Shown piece by piece: positions 5,808 to 13,414 of a DNA stretch of 15,320 nt. The notes under the pieces are model-generated. The model ran no database searches, was not told the DNA's origin, and saw nothing but the letters and a program-made list of their open reading frames with translations. The translations under genes were made by a program, and so were the position numbers. How positions within the stretch are numbered: the stretch's first letter is position 1; each line of letters starts with the position of its first letter. The stretch covers positions 1 to 15,320 of the forward strand of contig JAUWVG010000013.1 of assembly GCA_030617525.1 (NCBI GenBank), given 5' to 3'. Source of the DNA: Candidatus Aminicenantota bacterium (lineage in GTDB: Bacteria > Acidobacteriota > Aminicenantia > Aminicenantales > Aminicenantaceae).

Positions 5808-7052
5808 ATGAACACCAACCTATTCGATTTCCTTAAAGAACGCGGCTTCATCGCCATGGTTTCGGATGAAGATGCTATCCGAAAAATGCTGGAAGGAAAA
5901 CCAATTACTTTTTATATCGGCTTTGACAGCTCCTCTACAAGCCTGCATGCAGGAAGTCTGATTCCGATCATGGCCATGATGCATCTCCAGCGGGCCGGAC
6001 ATCATCCGATAGCTATCATAGGAGGAGGAACCACAATGCTGGGTGATCCCAGTGGAAGAACCGAGATGCGGAAGATGTTGGACGAAGATACTATTTTGGC
6101 CAATGGTCGAAAGATACAAGCTCAGCTTGACCGCTACTTGCATTTTGACGGAAAAAATTCCATAACTTTGAACAACATCGACTGGCTGCTTCCTCTTAGT
6201 TATGTGGCCTTTCTGCGAGATATCGGGAAGCATTTCAGCGTCAACCGCATGTTGGCCGCCGAAGCCTATAAACTCAGGCTGGAGAAAGGCCTCTCTTTCA
6301 TCGAATTTAACTATCAGCTTTTACAGGCTTATGATTATCTGACTCTCTACCAAAAGTACGCCTGCACCTTACAAATGGGTGGAGATGATCAGTGGGGAAA
6401 CATATTAGCAGGAGTCGATCTCATTAGACGCAAAGAAGGCGTCAAGGTGGAAGCCATGACTTTCCCGCTCCTCACAACGGCCTCCGGAGCAAAAATGGGG
6501 AAGACGGCGGGTGGGGCAGTATGGCTCGATGCCGACCTGCTTAGCCCCTATGATTTTTTCCAGTACTGGATCAACTGCGATGACCAGGATGTCAAGCGTT
6601 TCCTTAGATTGTTTACTTTTTTGCCCATAGAGGATATCAAAAAACTGGAATCCTTAGAAGGCAGTGATATTCGCAAGGCAAAACAAATCCTTGCATATGA
6701 AGCAACTTCTATCACTCATGGAAAACAAGCGGCTGAAGAAGCACGGAAAGCTGCTTCGACTGTATTTGGCAGTGGGGGAGAAGAGGGGAAAAGAGACCTT
6801 GAGGCCATGCCCACGACAATCATTTCGCACGAAAGATTAGCTGCCGGCATCCGTTCTATTGAGCTTTTTTGCGAAGTAGGATTGACAAGCTCCCGTGGAG
6901 AAGGGAAACGTCTGATCAAGCAGGGGGGATTGTACGTCAACGAAAAAAGAATCGAGAATCTTGATCGGCTCTTAAATGAGGACGACTTAACTTCCTCAGG
7001 GATCCTTCTTCGAGCTGGCAAGAAAAAATATCATCGCCTGGTAGCAGAGTAA
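5808..7052 (+). CDS. tyrS: Tyrosyl-tRNA synthetase
   Basis: A 414-residue class Ic synthetase that charges tRNA-Tyr with tyrosine in the cytoplasm. The Rossmann catalytic domain has the HIGH-type site as HAGS at 47-50 (TFYIGFD just before it) and GGGTTMLGDPSGR at about 72-84. The tyrosine-site helix YQLLQAYD is at 169-176, GGDDQWGN at 191-198, and the KMSKS-type loop is KMGKT at 229-233. A C-terminal S4 RNA-binding domain spans about 348-414 (LFCEVGLTSSRGEGKRLIKQGGLYVN). The HxGS form and the LRDIGKHFSVNRML segment fit the TyrRS branch typified by alphaproteobacteria, not the E. coli form. Length is typical. The ATG at 5808 follows GAGGAG. The amino-acid decarboxylase gene starts 43 bp downstream on the same strand, a pairing that recalls tyrosine-decarboxylation operons. 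Confidence 0.96.
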   Translation: MNTNLFDFLKERGFIAMVSDEDAIRKMLEGKPITFYIGFDSSSTSLHAGSLIPIMAMMHLQRAGHHPIAIIGGGTTMLGDPSGRTEMRKMLDEDTILANGRKIQAQLDRYLHFDGKNSITLNNIDWLLPLSYVAFLRDIGKHFSVNRMLAAEAYKLRLEKGLSFIEFNYQLLQAYDYLTLYQKYACTLQMGGDDQWGNILAGVDLIRRKEGVKVEAMTFPLLTTASGAKMGKTAGGAVWLDADLLSPYDFFQYWINCDDQDVKRFLRLFTFLPIEDIKKLESLEGSDIRKAKQILAYEATSITHGKQAAEEARKAASTVFGSGGEEGKRDLEAMPTTIISHERLAAGIRSIELFCEVGLTSSRGEGKRLIKQGGLYVNEKRIENLDRLLNEDDLTSSGILLRAGKKKYHRLVAE

Positions 7053-7095
7053 GTGATAATTTCCAGTTTTACCTTAACTTGAAAAGGAATCTCCA

Positions 7096-8451
7096 ATGTT
7101 TATAGAGAAAGAGAGTCTGGGTATTCTCCATGAGGCAATTCGTTACCTGGAGCAAGGTTTTCAAGAATTACCCGAATTCAGTCATGTTGTAGACACGGAT
7201 GCACTGAGTAAAATTCTATCAGAAGTAGCGAAGAAAATGCAGGATAATTATCCTTACCCTCATCCCCTGTATATCGGTCAAATGATGAAACCTCCTCATC
7301 CAATTGCCCGGTTGGCATATACCCTCGCGTTATGGATCAATCCAAATAACCATGCTCTTGATGGGGGACGTGCAAGCTCGGTTATGGAAAAAGAGGCGGT
7401 CGCTGAATTAGCCAGAATGTTTGGCTGGGAAACTCATCTAGGTCACCTCTGTAGCGGCGGCACAATGGCGAACCTAGAAGCCACCTGGGTAGCAGGCAGT
7501 CTAAGACCAGGAAAAAAAGTGATCGCTTCCCAACACGCGCACTACACTCACGAACGGATATGTGGCGTACTCGGCCTTCCTTTTGAAGCAGTTTCCTGTG
7601 ATAGTAAGGCGTGTATGGATTTGACTGCCCTCAAGGCTTTGCTTAGAAAGGGAGACGTCGGAACCGTAGTCGTCACAATAGGAACGACAGCATCAGGCTC
7701 CATAGATCCACTTCCGGAGATTCTCAAACTTCAAGCCCAGTATGAATTCCGAATTCATGCTGACGCAGCCTACGGTGGTTATTTTATCCTGGTGGATAAC
7801 CTTTCTCCAGAAGCGCTCTCTACTTTCCAGCATATCAAAGAGGTCGATTCCATTGTCATTGATCCCCATAAACACGGACTCCAACCCTATGGCTGCGGCT
7901 GTGTTCTTTTCAAAGATCCGACTGTCGGAAGATATTATAAACACAACTCTCCCTATACTTACTTCAGTTCCGACGAACTCCATCTCGGTGAAATCAGTCT
8001 AGAATGTTCAAGACCGGGTGCAGCTGCAGTCGCCCTTTGGGCTACACAGCAGCTGCTTCCCTATGTTTCAGGTGGAAAATTCGCAAGCGACTTGAGCAAA
8101 TCTAGAAAAGCAGCCATCACATTTTTTGAGATGCTCAAAAATGACTCTCGGTTTATGACTCCCCTGGCCCCGGAACTCGACATCGTTGTTTGGGCACCAA
8201 AGGCCAAGAATGCCAGAGAGATTTCAAGACTCTCCAAAGCAATCTTCGAGGCAGCTGCAGCAGAGAATCTTCATTTAGCTATGGCCAATCTTCCAAGGTC
8301 TTTGTTCATAGAGAGCGAGGAAGAGATTCAATGGGATCAGGATGATGTGACATGTCTCCGAAGTTGTCTGATGAAACCAGAGCACCTGGATTGGATAGGC
8401 CACATCTGGCAGGTTCTCAACCGGGCTGCCTACACAGTATTGAATAAATGA
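7096..8451 (+). CDS. Group II PLP-dependent amino-acid decarboxylase family protein
   Basis: A 451-residue fold-type I PLP enzyme. Visible signatures are NNHALDGGRASSVMEKE near 84-100 and the cofactor phosphate site SGGTMANLEA at 120-129. QHAHYTH follows at 146-152 (His149 probably stacking on PLP), then HADAAYGG at 221-228 with Asp223, and DPHKHGLQPYGCG at 257-269 with Lys259 as Schiff-base lysine. These motifs place it in the glutamate/tyrosine/aromatic-L-amino-acid decarboxylase group. At about 450 residues it is far shorter than enterococcal tyrosine decarboxylases (around 620), so it is not a direct TdcA match. Substrate is unknown; annotation pipelines may call such proteins aspartate aminotransferase-family. 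AAGGAA lies before the ATG. The 43-bp gap after tyrS implies co-transcription, and with the NSS transporter and aminotransferase nearby an aromatic amino acid is a reasonable guess. Confidence 0.85.
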   Translation: MFIEKESLGILHEAIRYLEQGFQELPEFSHVVDTDALSKILSEVAKKMQDNYPYPHPLYIGQMMKPPHPIARLAYTLALWINPNNHALDGGRASSVMEKEAVAELARMFGWETHLGHLCSGGTMANLEATWVAGSLRPGKKVIASQHAHYTHERICGVLGLPFEAVSCDSKACMDLTALKALLRKGDVGTVVVTIGTTASGSIDPLPEILKLQAQYEFRIHADAAYGGYFILVDNLSPEALSTFQHIKEVDSIVIDPHKHGLQPYGCGCVLFKDPTVGRYYKHNSPYTYFSSDELHLGEISLECSRPGAAAVALWATQQLLPYVSGGKFASDLSKSRKAAITFFEMLKNDSRFMTPLAPELDIVVWAPKAKNAREISRLSKAIFEAAAAENLHLAMANLPRSLFIESEEEIQWDQDDVTCLRSCLMKPEHLDWIGHIWQVLNRAAYTVLNK

Positions 8452-8682
8452 AAGTTTCTCTTGCCTTTTCTCTTTTCCAAGAAAGCAGAATCCATTCGGG
8501 GGATGAGTTTGAGACGGTTGACCTGGTCAAAATATGTATATGAATAGCTCAGGGATATGTAACCGCTCTAATTTGTATATCCCCCACGATACATCGAAGG
8601 AGACAAAACATAGCTATAAGTGATAGATATTCAAGACAAATCCTTTTCTCCAAAATTGGAAAAAAAGGACAAAGGAAATTGG
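8452..8682. other. Non-coding stretch with leader-like remnants
   Basis: No convincing gene. It holds a promoter-like TTGACC (8518-8523) with a weak TGAATA 17 bp downstream, an inverted repeat GGGATAT (8552-8558) / ATATCCC (8577-8583) with an 18-nt loop, and a good AAGGAG (8597-8602) not followed by any start codon. These could be the surviving leader of the gene whose 3' part remains at 8683-8924. No clear terminator for the decarboxylase gene is seen. Confidence 0.4.
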
Positions 8683-8924
8683 GTAATAAAGGTTTGTTAC
8701 ACACACCAGGAGTGTCTCTTTATACACCAAAAGACAGGTATGGACTAGCACCCGTTATCTCATTCAACATTGAGAGATACGAGCCAGGTGAGGTGGGAGC
8801 TGTCCTTGATCACGTGTTTGATATTAAGGTAAGGACAGGGCTTCATTGTGCCCCGGTGGCTCATAAGACATTGGGCACCTATCCTTTGGGAACTATTCGG
8901 TTAAGTCCGGGATACTTTAATACG
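8683..8924 (+). pseudogene. C-terminal remnant of a class V aminotransferase / cysteine desulfurase
   Basis: About 80 codons in one frame match only the C-terminal end of the cysteine desulfurase-like class V aminotransferase family: GLLHTPGVSLYTP, then APVISFNIERYEPGEVGAVLDHVFDI, then VRTGLHCAPVAHKTLGTYP and GTIRLSPGYFNT. The CAP motif fits the catalytic-cysteine loop region. The N-terminal roughly 300 residues, including the PLP lysine, are absent upstream. Beyond FNT the reading frame becomes antisense of the opposing acyl-CoA synthetase gene and loses similarity. No ATG or ribosome binding site is placed for it; only a TTG at 8679 opens the frame. The fragment cannot form an active enzyme and is best read as decay after a deletion or rearrangement. 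No stop or frameshift interrupts the remnant, suggesting a fairly recent event. Confidence 0.75.
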
Positions 8925-10988
8925 GGCATCGACGACTGCAGCTCCTTTGCCTTGCTCGAAAGCAAAGACAGGATTTAAATCCAACTCATCTATTTCGGGA
9001 AAATCAGAGCCGAGTTGAGAAAGACGTTTCAGAATTTCAGCGAGTCCATCAATGTCTACAGCCTTCTCGCCTCTGACACCCTCTAAAACAGGGTATCCTT
9101 TGATGGAGCGAATCATATCGAGAGCATCTCCCTCAGAGAGAGGCGCTAGCCGGAACTGAACATCCTTTAGGATCTCGACAAAAACACCGCCAAGCCCAAA
9201 CATGAGTGTAGGCGAGACTCCCTCATTCCCCTTGAGTCCAATGATCACTTCTTTTCCGGCGGTCAGGTGTTCCTGCAGGATAAAGCCTGGTTTTTCTTTT
9301 GCAAACTTTGTGGACATCTTTTCGAAATCTGCCAGAAGAGCCTCTTTATCTTTTAGATTGAGAGAGACTCCACCAACATCTGTTTTATGAATAATCTTTT
9401 CGGCATCGACCTTTAAAACCAACGGATACTTCATCTCTTGAGCTGCTTTCTCTAATTCTCCCTTATCTGTAATTTTTTTGGTTTTCACACAGGAAATACC
9501 ATAGGATTGGAGAATCTCAAAGACATCATCCTGGAGAAGGAACTTTTTTTCACCTTTGTAGCGGTTTACAATTATTTCTGCTTTTCTTTTATCAATTTCG
9601 TATTTTTTGTAAGAAGGAGCTTCTCTCTGGAGAATTTTGCCGTATTCTGTCATAGAGGATAGAACCTTGGATGTTGTTTCAGGAAAATCATAGACAGGAA
9701 TACTACTTTCTCTTAAAAGCGGGATAAGTTTAGTCCATCTCTCCTCTAGAGTCAGCACCATGCAGACAATCGGCTTCTCGGCAGTCTTCCCAATTTCAGA
9801 AAGCTTTCTAGCTATCCCGACACCATCGGCAAATGGAGATGTGACAAAAACGAGCAAAAGGGAATCGATATCCGGATCTTTGAGAAGAGCTTCTACCGTG
9901 CCTCCGTACTGCTCAGGACCAGCAGTAGCAACAACATCAACAGGGTTAGAGATAATAGCCTCTGTAAAAAGAAGCTTGCCCAAAGTCTCTTTAGTCTGAG
10001 GACTTAACTTCGCTAATTTAAGCCCGGCTGAGACACATTCGTCTACTGAAATTATTGCAGGTCCTCCTGTGTTGGTGATGATAGCAACCCTCTCTCCCTT
10101 AGGTAAAGGCTGGGTAGAAAAGGCAACGGCTGTCTCAATCATCTCTTCCTGGGATTGAATGCGGAGTACTCCACTCTTTTTAAAAATCGCATCTGCGAGT
10201 GTGTCTTGTTCGATCATTGAACCGGTATGAGAACCGACAGCAACAACTCCTTCTGAAGTCTTTCCTGCTTTTACGACAAGAATAGGTTTCTTAGGAGTTA
10301 TGCGGCTTGCTACTTCGAGAAAACCAGCAGGATCTTTTAGAGTTTCAAGGTGAACCATAATAACCTTTGTATCTTCATCCTGGCCATAATAATCAATGAT
10401 TTCATTCAAGCTCACATCCGCCTCATTTCCATAACTGGAATACATTCTCAGCCCCATTCCAACAAGATAAAGGTGCAATTTCAGAGTCTCTCCAACTCCT
10501 CCACTCTGAGCGACTATGGAGATATTGCCAGGGAACATGGGCACAAAAGTGAAATTTGCATAGACGGATATTTCAGGATCGGAGTTCTGAATACCCTGGG
10601 AGTTTGGGCCATAGATCCTCATTCCATATTTATGTGCAATTTCAACAATGTGTTTTTCCAGTTTTAATCCTTCCTTTCCCACTTCTTTAAAGCCTGCCGT
10701 ATGGACAATGGCAAATTTCACCCCCTTCTTGCCGCATTCTTCAAGGACTGTAGGAACTAAAGTATTTTTGATGGAGATGTTCACCAGATCGACTTCATCG
10801 GGAACATCGGTGATGGAAGGATAGGCTTTGAAACTCTTGATGGTATTGGATTTTGGATTAATGGGGTAAATCGGCCCTTGGTAATTGTGGTCAAGAAGAT
10901 TTTGCATGACAATATGGCCAATACTCAAAGGATTGTTTGAAGCTCCGATGATAGCGATAGATTTTGGCTTAAATAAGGCATCAAGCAT
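8901..10988 (-). CDS. ADP-forming acyl-CoA synthetase (fused alpha-beta)
   Basis: A 695-residue NDP-forming acyl-CoA synthetase that converts acyl-CoA, ADP and phosphate to free acid, CoA and ATP, giving substrate-level ATP in fermenting cells. Order: CoA-binding domain (1-130, SIAIIGASNNPLSIGHIV), succinyl-CoA-ligase-like domains (about 150-460, IVAQSGGVGE at 158-167), then an ATP-grasp domain (about 470-690). The phosphorylated histidine is His254 in VGSHTGSM. The ATP-grasp part shows YPLVLKVDAEKIIHKTDVGGV, MFGLGGVFVEILKDV and DELDLNPVFA. I chose the ATG at 10988 because AAGGAG precedes it by 6 nt; an upstream TTG at 11009 lies before that site. The last few residues after VDARI (KVSRT, stop) seem to be encoded by antisense of the desulfurase remnant. 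It follows the MBL-fold gene by 81 bp. Substrate (acetyl-, branched or aryl-acyl-CoA) cannot be read from the sequence. Confidence 0.92.
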   Translation of the reverse strand: MLDALFKPKSIAIIGASNNPLSIGHIVMQNLLDHNYQGPIYPINPKSNTIKSFKAYPSITDVPDEVDLVNISIKNTLVPTVLEECGKKGVKFAIVHTAGFKEVGKEGLKLEKHIVEIAHKYGMRIYGPNSQGIQNSDPEISVYANFTFVPMFPGNISIVAQSGGVGETLKLHLYLVGMGLRMYSSYGNEADVSLNEIIDYYGQDEDTKVIMVHLETLKDPAGFLEVASRITPKKPILVVKAGKTSEGVVAVGSHTGSMIEQDTLADAIFKKSGVLRIQSQEEMIETAVAFSTQPLPKGERVAIITNTGGPAIISVDECVSAGLKLAKLSPQTKETLGKLLFTEAIISNPVDVVATAGPEQYGGTVEALLKDPDIDSLLLVFVTSPFADGVGIARKLSEIGKTAEKPIVCMVLTLEERWTKLIPLLRESSIPVYDFPETTSKVLSSMTEYGKILQREAPSYKKYEIDKRKAEIIVNRYKGEKKFLLQDDVFEILQSYGISCVKTKKITDKGELEKAAQEMKYPLVLKVDAEKIIHKTDVGGVSLNLKDKEALLADFEKMSTKFAKEKPGFILQEHLTAGKEVIIGLKGNEGVSPTLMFGLGGVFVEILKDVQFRLAPLSEGDALDMIRSIKGYPVLEGVRGEKAVDIDGLAEILKRLSQLGSDFPEIDELDLNPVFAFEQGKGAAVVDARIKVSRT

Positions 10989-11069
10989 TTTGATCTCCTT
11001 TTGATTCAAAGACTATAAGGCCGCTGCAAAAGCGCTTCATATAACTCTATTTCTCTCCTACTGAAGGCT

Positions 11070-11846
11070 CTACAGCGAAAAGGATTCTCCCGGGTTCAGA
11101 AGGACACACTCTTGCTCTGGATATTTCTTTAATTCCTGAGCAAACTCCTTATGCTTTTCCATGAGAAACTTGGCCAGAGGATATTTCTTGACAAATTCTC
11201 GCATTCCATCCGGGTCGGCCGCATCCTTCACACTTGGAATCCAGTGACAGGGGATATTGTACTTTGCTCCAATCAAACTAGCTGCATATGCTCCCTCAGC
11301 AGGTGCCATAGAAAAGATATCGGCAATAGAGAGCACTGCCAGATCAGGCTTATAAAAATCGCCGATGAGCGTTTTCATTTCGGACATAAATCCTGTATCG
11401 CCGGATACATAAATCGTAAATCCGTTCTCGAGCTTAATAATAAAACCTGCAGGCGATCCAACAAGTCTAAATTCTTCCCCTTCTCCAAAACTCGAACTGT
11501 GATTTGCTGGAACAAGGATTACTTGAATATTGTCCAGGAGCTGGCATACTCCTCCATAGTTCAGTGGAAAAATATCCTTTCGACGCCCTGCGAATGCAAC
11601 AAGGAAATATTCATACTGAACAACTCCCATGGCCCGCTCATTGGCATCGAGGATTTCCTCTAAATCTGTTGAATGGTCAAAGTGGGCATGTGTACACAAA
11701 ACAAGGTCAACATCAGACCACTTACTCTTATTCTTCCACTCCTTAGGGCACGCAGGATTACTCTCAATCCATGGATCCACAACAATGACTTTTCCATTCT
11801 CAGTAATGATTCGAAACATGCTGCATCCAAAATACTGAATTTCCAT
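11070..11846 (-). CDS. MBL-fold metal-dependent hydrolase (UPF0173/UlaG-like)
   Basis: A 258-residue soluble protein of the metallo-beta-lactamase superfamily. Metal ligands are visible: HAHFDH at 53-58, His116 in PANHSSS, Asp150 in SGDTGF and His201 in IPCHWIP. The start MEIQYFGCSMFRI with VVDPW resembles the UPF0173/UlaG-like group of compact metal-dependent hydrolases. The substrate is unknown; lactone, phosphodiester and thioester hydrolysis all occur in the superfamily. The ATG at 11846 follows AAAGGGAGA. An in-frame upstream start at 11864 would add six residues before that ribosome binding site. It sits between the aminotransferase (111 bp upstream) and the ADP-forming acyl-CoA synthetase (81 bp downstream), all on the minus strand. 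A thioesterase-like or side-product clean-up role in the same pathway is conceivable but is not shown by the sequence. Confidence 0.88.
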   Translation of the reverse strand: MEIQYFGCSMFRIITENGKVIVVDPWIESNPACPKEWKNKSKWSDVDLVLCTHAHFDHSTDLEEILDANERAMGVVQYEYFLVAFAGRRKDIFPLNYGGVCQLLDNIQVILVPANHSSSFGEGEEFRLVGSPAGFIIKLENGFTIYVSGDTGFMSEMKTLIGDFYKPDLAVLSIADIFSMAPAEGAYAASLIGAKYNIPCHWIPSVKDAADPDGMREFVKKYPLAKFLMEKHKEFAQELKKYPEQECVLLNPGESFSL

Positions 11847-11957
11847 AACACTTCTCCCTTTCACATTATTTTGGAACTCATAATATAAGATATAAATGAG
11901 AAGGAATCCAGCTAAAAATAAGGAATAGGGATTTTTAAGAAAATTTTATAATGCCGC

Positions 11958-13175
11958 TTATTTTGGCTTCTTCAACTCTGCCGCGATGACCTCGCCCAAG
12001 CGTTTGATTCCCTCCACAATGTTCTCATCCGATTCACACGAGAAATTGAGTCGAAAGGTATTCTGGATTTTAATATCTGTGGCAAATACATGCCCAGGAA
12101 TAAATGCCACTTTCTTCTCAACTGCCTTTCTAAGCAGCTCCTTGGTATCTATCCCTTGTGGCAGTGTCACCCACAGATATAATCCCCCGTCAGGGCGAAT
12201 CCAGGTGGCCTCGGTAGGAAAATACTTATCCATGTTCTCCAACATAACATCACGTTTGTGTCTGTACAAATTTCTTATTCGTTCATTATGATCATCCATT
12301 AAGCCCCGTTTCAAATATTCTGCTATTAAAGCCTGTGAAAACACATCGGTGCATAGGTCTAAAGCTTGCTTCGCAATCACCATTTTTTGAATCATATTTT
12401 CCGGACCCACTGCCCAACCAACCCTGAGCCCCGGCCCAATAGTTTTGGAAAATGTCCCTACGTAAATTGTATTCCCTTCATTACCCTTCGGTTTATCAAA
12501 GGATATGATCATATCGATCGGATCACCTGAGTACCTTAATTCTCCGTAAGGATCATCCTCAATTATGAAAAAATTGTATTCCCTTGCTAATTCAACCAGT
12601 CGCCGGCGCCGTTGCTCGGACAAGGTCACTCCTGTCGGATTCTGGAAGTTTGGCACGACATAAACTATCTTGATTGGCGTGCCTTTTTTTTTGTTTTCTT
12701 CCAGCCTATTCTCAAGCTCATCAATGTTCAACCCGTTCTCATCCATGGAAAGAGGTACAGCTACGGACTCCATAAGGCTGAATACTGTAAGCATGCCGAG
12801 GAACGTTGTATAAGAAACTGCAATCTTATCACCGGGATTTAGGATCACCAGCCCAAGCGCCGCTAATCCTTGCTGGGCAGCTGTTGTGATTATGATATTG
12901 TCTAAAGTCACATCGACTTTATAGCGCTTCATACGATCGAGAATCGCTTCGCGCAGCTCATTATAACCCTCAGTAATTCCATACTGGAGAACTGTTTCAT
13001 ATTTTTCGCTAAGCAGCTTATCCGAGATCTTCCTAAGTTCAGCATGAGGAAATGCCTTAGGGTTCGGCAAACCACCAGCAAAGGATATGATCTCTGGTTT
13101 TTGGGTTAATTTTAATATTTCGCGTATTTCTGATGAACGCATAGAAGAACTGCGTCTTGAAATGGGGTCATCCAT
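11958..13175 (-). CDS. Class I/II PLP aminotransferase (2-aminoadipate/aromatic type)
   Basis: A 405-residue fold-type I aminotransferase. Motifs: SFAGGLPNPKAFP (31-43), LQYGITEGYNELREAI (63-78), the PLP-facing NPTG at 179-182 within VVPNFQNPTG, EDDPYGELRY (206-215), and the Schiff-base lysine Lys244 in GTFSKTIGPGLRVGW. A carboxylate-binding FRLNFS lies near the C-terminus. This pattern is that of the LysN/alpha-aminoadipate and aromatic aminotransferase subgroup, which also forms the catalytic half of MocR regulators; no DNA-binding domain is present here. It would exchange the amino group of an amino acid (2-aminoadipate, aromatic or branched-chain) with 2-oxoglutarate. AAGGAGGGA lies before the ATG at 13175, a strong ribosome binding site. 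It is first of a probable aminotransferase, MBL hydrolase, acyl-CoA synthetase series, and the NSS transporter is upstream. Confidence 0.9.
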   Translation of the reverse strand: MDDPISRRSSSMRSSEIREILKLTQKPEIISFAGGLPNPKAFPHAELRKISDKLLSEKYETVLQYGITEGYNELREAILDRMKRYKVDVTLDNIIITTAAQQGLAALGLVILNPGDKIAVSYTTFLGMLTVFSLMESVAVPLSMDENGLNIDELENRLEENKKKGTPIKIVYVVPNFQNPTGVTLSEQRRRRLVELAREYNFFIIEDDPYGELRYSGDPIDMIISFDKPKGNEGNTIYVGTFSKTIGPGLRVGWAVGPENMIQKMVIAKQALDLCTDVFSQALIAEYLKRGLMDDHNERIRNLYRHKRDVMLENMDKYFPTEATWIRPDGGLYLWVTLPQGIDTKELLRKAVEKKVAFIPGHVFATDIKIQNTFRLNFSCESDENIVEGIKRLGEVIAAELKKPK

Positions 13176-13414
13176 TGTGATCCCTCCTTAAAATATTTAT
13201 AAAAGCTTGAATTAAAGTTTGTTTTGTATGGCCTATAATGGCTGACAAAACTATTTTTTTTATTTCTACAGTTAATCCCATTTTGAAATATATTTTATAG
13301 TTTATATTAATAACACAGGAAAATATTTAGTTCAAAGGTTTTTTTCCATTTATGTGGGCAAAAAAGTTTATGACACATAAAGGAAAAAACCAATTCAAAA
13401 TGGATTTTTTTTTA
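13176..13414 (-). other. Intergenic region between transporter and aminotransferase genes
   Basis: AT-rich and non-coding. It carries the large hairpin at 13337-13391 close to the transporter's stop, and beyond that presumably the promoter of the aminotransferase unit. I see no clean -35/-10 pair, only scattered TATAAT-like words such as TTATAG on the minus strand around 13235. Confidence 0.4.
13337..13391 (-). terminator. Long imperfect hairpin, possible terminator of the transporter gene
   Basis: The left arm at 13337-13356 (GGT7CCATTTATGTG) pairs with the right arm at 13374-13391 (CACATAAAGGA6CC). All 18 bases of the right arm pair, with only one extra T and one extra A bulged in the left, around a 17-nt loop. 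It begins 24 bp after the transporter stop codon on the minus strand. Strong pairing with runs of T inside the stem suits a terminator or mRNA 3'-end stabiliser, although a G+C-rich stem followed by a clean T tract is not present. Confidence 0.45.

Noticed and set aside
5808..7052. HAGS in place of HIGH as evidence for a degenerate tyrosyl-tRNA synthetase
   Set aside because: The HxGS form is normal in one large TyrRS branch, and the KMGKT loop, tyrosine-site residues and S4 domain are all present.
11151..11888. Several plus-strand ORFs opposite the MBL-fold hydrolase gene
   Set aside because: They are antisense frames of a gene with complete metal-binding motifs. None has a family signature or a convincing start.
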